Shown here one piece after another: positions 63,931-64,000 of a stretch of DNA of 64,000 bases. Every line of letters starts with the position of its first letter. Position 1 is the stretch's first letter. A program made the translations under genes and the position numbers. Under the pieces are notes generated by a model. That model saw nothing but the letters and a program-made list of their open reading frames with translations, was not told where the DNA came from and did not search any database. The stretch comes from Perlucidibaca piscinae DSM 21586. GTDB taxonomy: Bacteria; Pseudomonadota; Gammaproteobacteria; Pseudomonadales; Moraxellaceae. The DNA lies in contig NZ_ATUE01000009.1 in the NCBI RefSeq assembly GCF_000420045.1, positions 1-64,000 of the forward strand, in the 5' to 3' direction.

Positions 63931-64000
63931 TCAAAAGGTCAGGGTGGCGGTGATGGTGTCGCTGTAGCTGCCGCCGGCGACATTCTGCTGCGCCGGGATG
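63931..64000 (-). CDS. C-terminal end of a spore-coat-U-like secreted protein
   Basis: The last 22 codons of a minus-strand gene cut by the window edge, ending AGGSYSDTITATLTF then stop. That ending is characteristic of SCPU-domain proteins, which form chaperone-usher-like secreted fibres. Only the tail is visible, so fold and operon context are inferred. Confidence 0.65.
   Translation of the reverse strand, partial: IPAQQNVAGGSYSDTITATLTF

Overview
The window is about 64 kb of GC-rich, densely coded bacterial chromosome. The gene orders aroQ-accB-accC / prmA / DUF3426 / dusB-fis / purH / purD, a bioBFHCD operon, a coxB-coxA-ctaG-coxC-DUF2909-SURF1-ctaA-ctaB block and dusB-fis together indicate a gammaproteobacterium, most likely in Pseudomonadales and perhaps near the high-GC Moraxellaceae. 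The placement is inferred from gene order and protein character; no 16S gene is present. Nearly all of the window is core metabolism. There is no prophage and no CRISPR array, and the only mobile DNA is the end of an IS3-family element at the left edge.

Layout. 1-0.3 kb: IS3 orfA start. 0.3-9.7 kb: TerC-type membrane protein, ppnP, a papain-like amidase, PIN-PhoH ATPase, a fold-III ornithine/lysine decarboxylase, a Kef-type antiporter, inorganic pyrophosphatase, a repetitive amphipathic (phasin-like) protein and a periplasmic solute-binding protein. 9.8-11.0 kb: the standout gene, a secreted protein with a clearly recognisable ubiquitin domain directly after the signal peptide and an autotransporter-like beta-barrel C-terminus, next to a tRNA-Met gene. 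11.2-21.1 kb: miaB facing away from a run of slt, SCO, PCuAC copper chaperone, RND adaptor, RND pump and a metallo-beta-lactamase-fold hydrolase. 21-23 kb: corA and an M14 peptidase. 23.1-28.5 kb: comF facing away from bioBFHCD. 28.7-32.4 kb: two paralogous acyl-CoA dehydrogenases. 32.5-36.3 kb: two unassigned proteins and a 7TM-DISM receptor carrying a receiver domain. 36.3-47.4 kb (minus strand): maeB, purD, purH, fis, dusB, DUF3426, prmA, accC, accB, aroQ. 47.8-55.6 kb: the caa3/aa3-type cytochrome c oxidase genes with heme A synthesis and assembly factors. 55.7-58.2 kb: a cold-shock protein, a membrane-anchored cold-shock domain protein and an RhlB-like helicase. 58.3-60.5 kb: DUF485 plus acetate symporter. 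60.6-64 kb (minus): a Gcr-type membrane 'recombinase', tRNA-Pro, ispB, and the end of a spore-coat-U-like secreted protein.

How the genes work together. The cluster supplies aerobic respiration (Cox subunits, heme o/a synthesis, CtaG, SURF1, SCO and PCuAC copper delivery, and IspB for the quinone tail), fatty-acid and acetate metabolism (AccBC, biotin synthesis, two acyl-CoA dehydrogenases, ActP, MaeB), and purine synthesis. The candidate new biology is the ubiquitin-barrel protein. Secondary points are the paired long hairpins between purH and purD, and a tandem cold-shock gene duplication in which one copy gained a membrane module.
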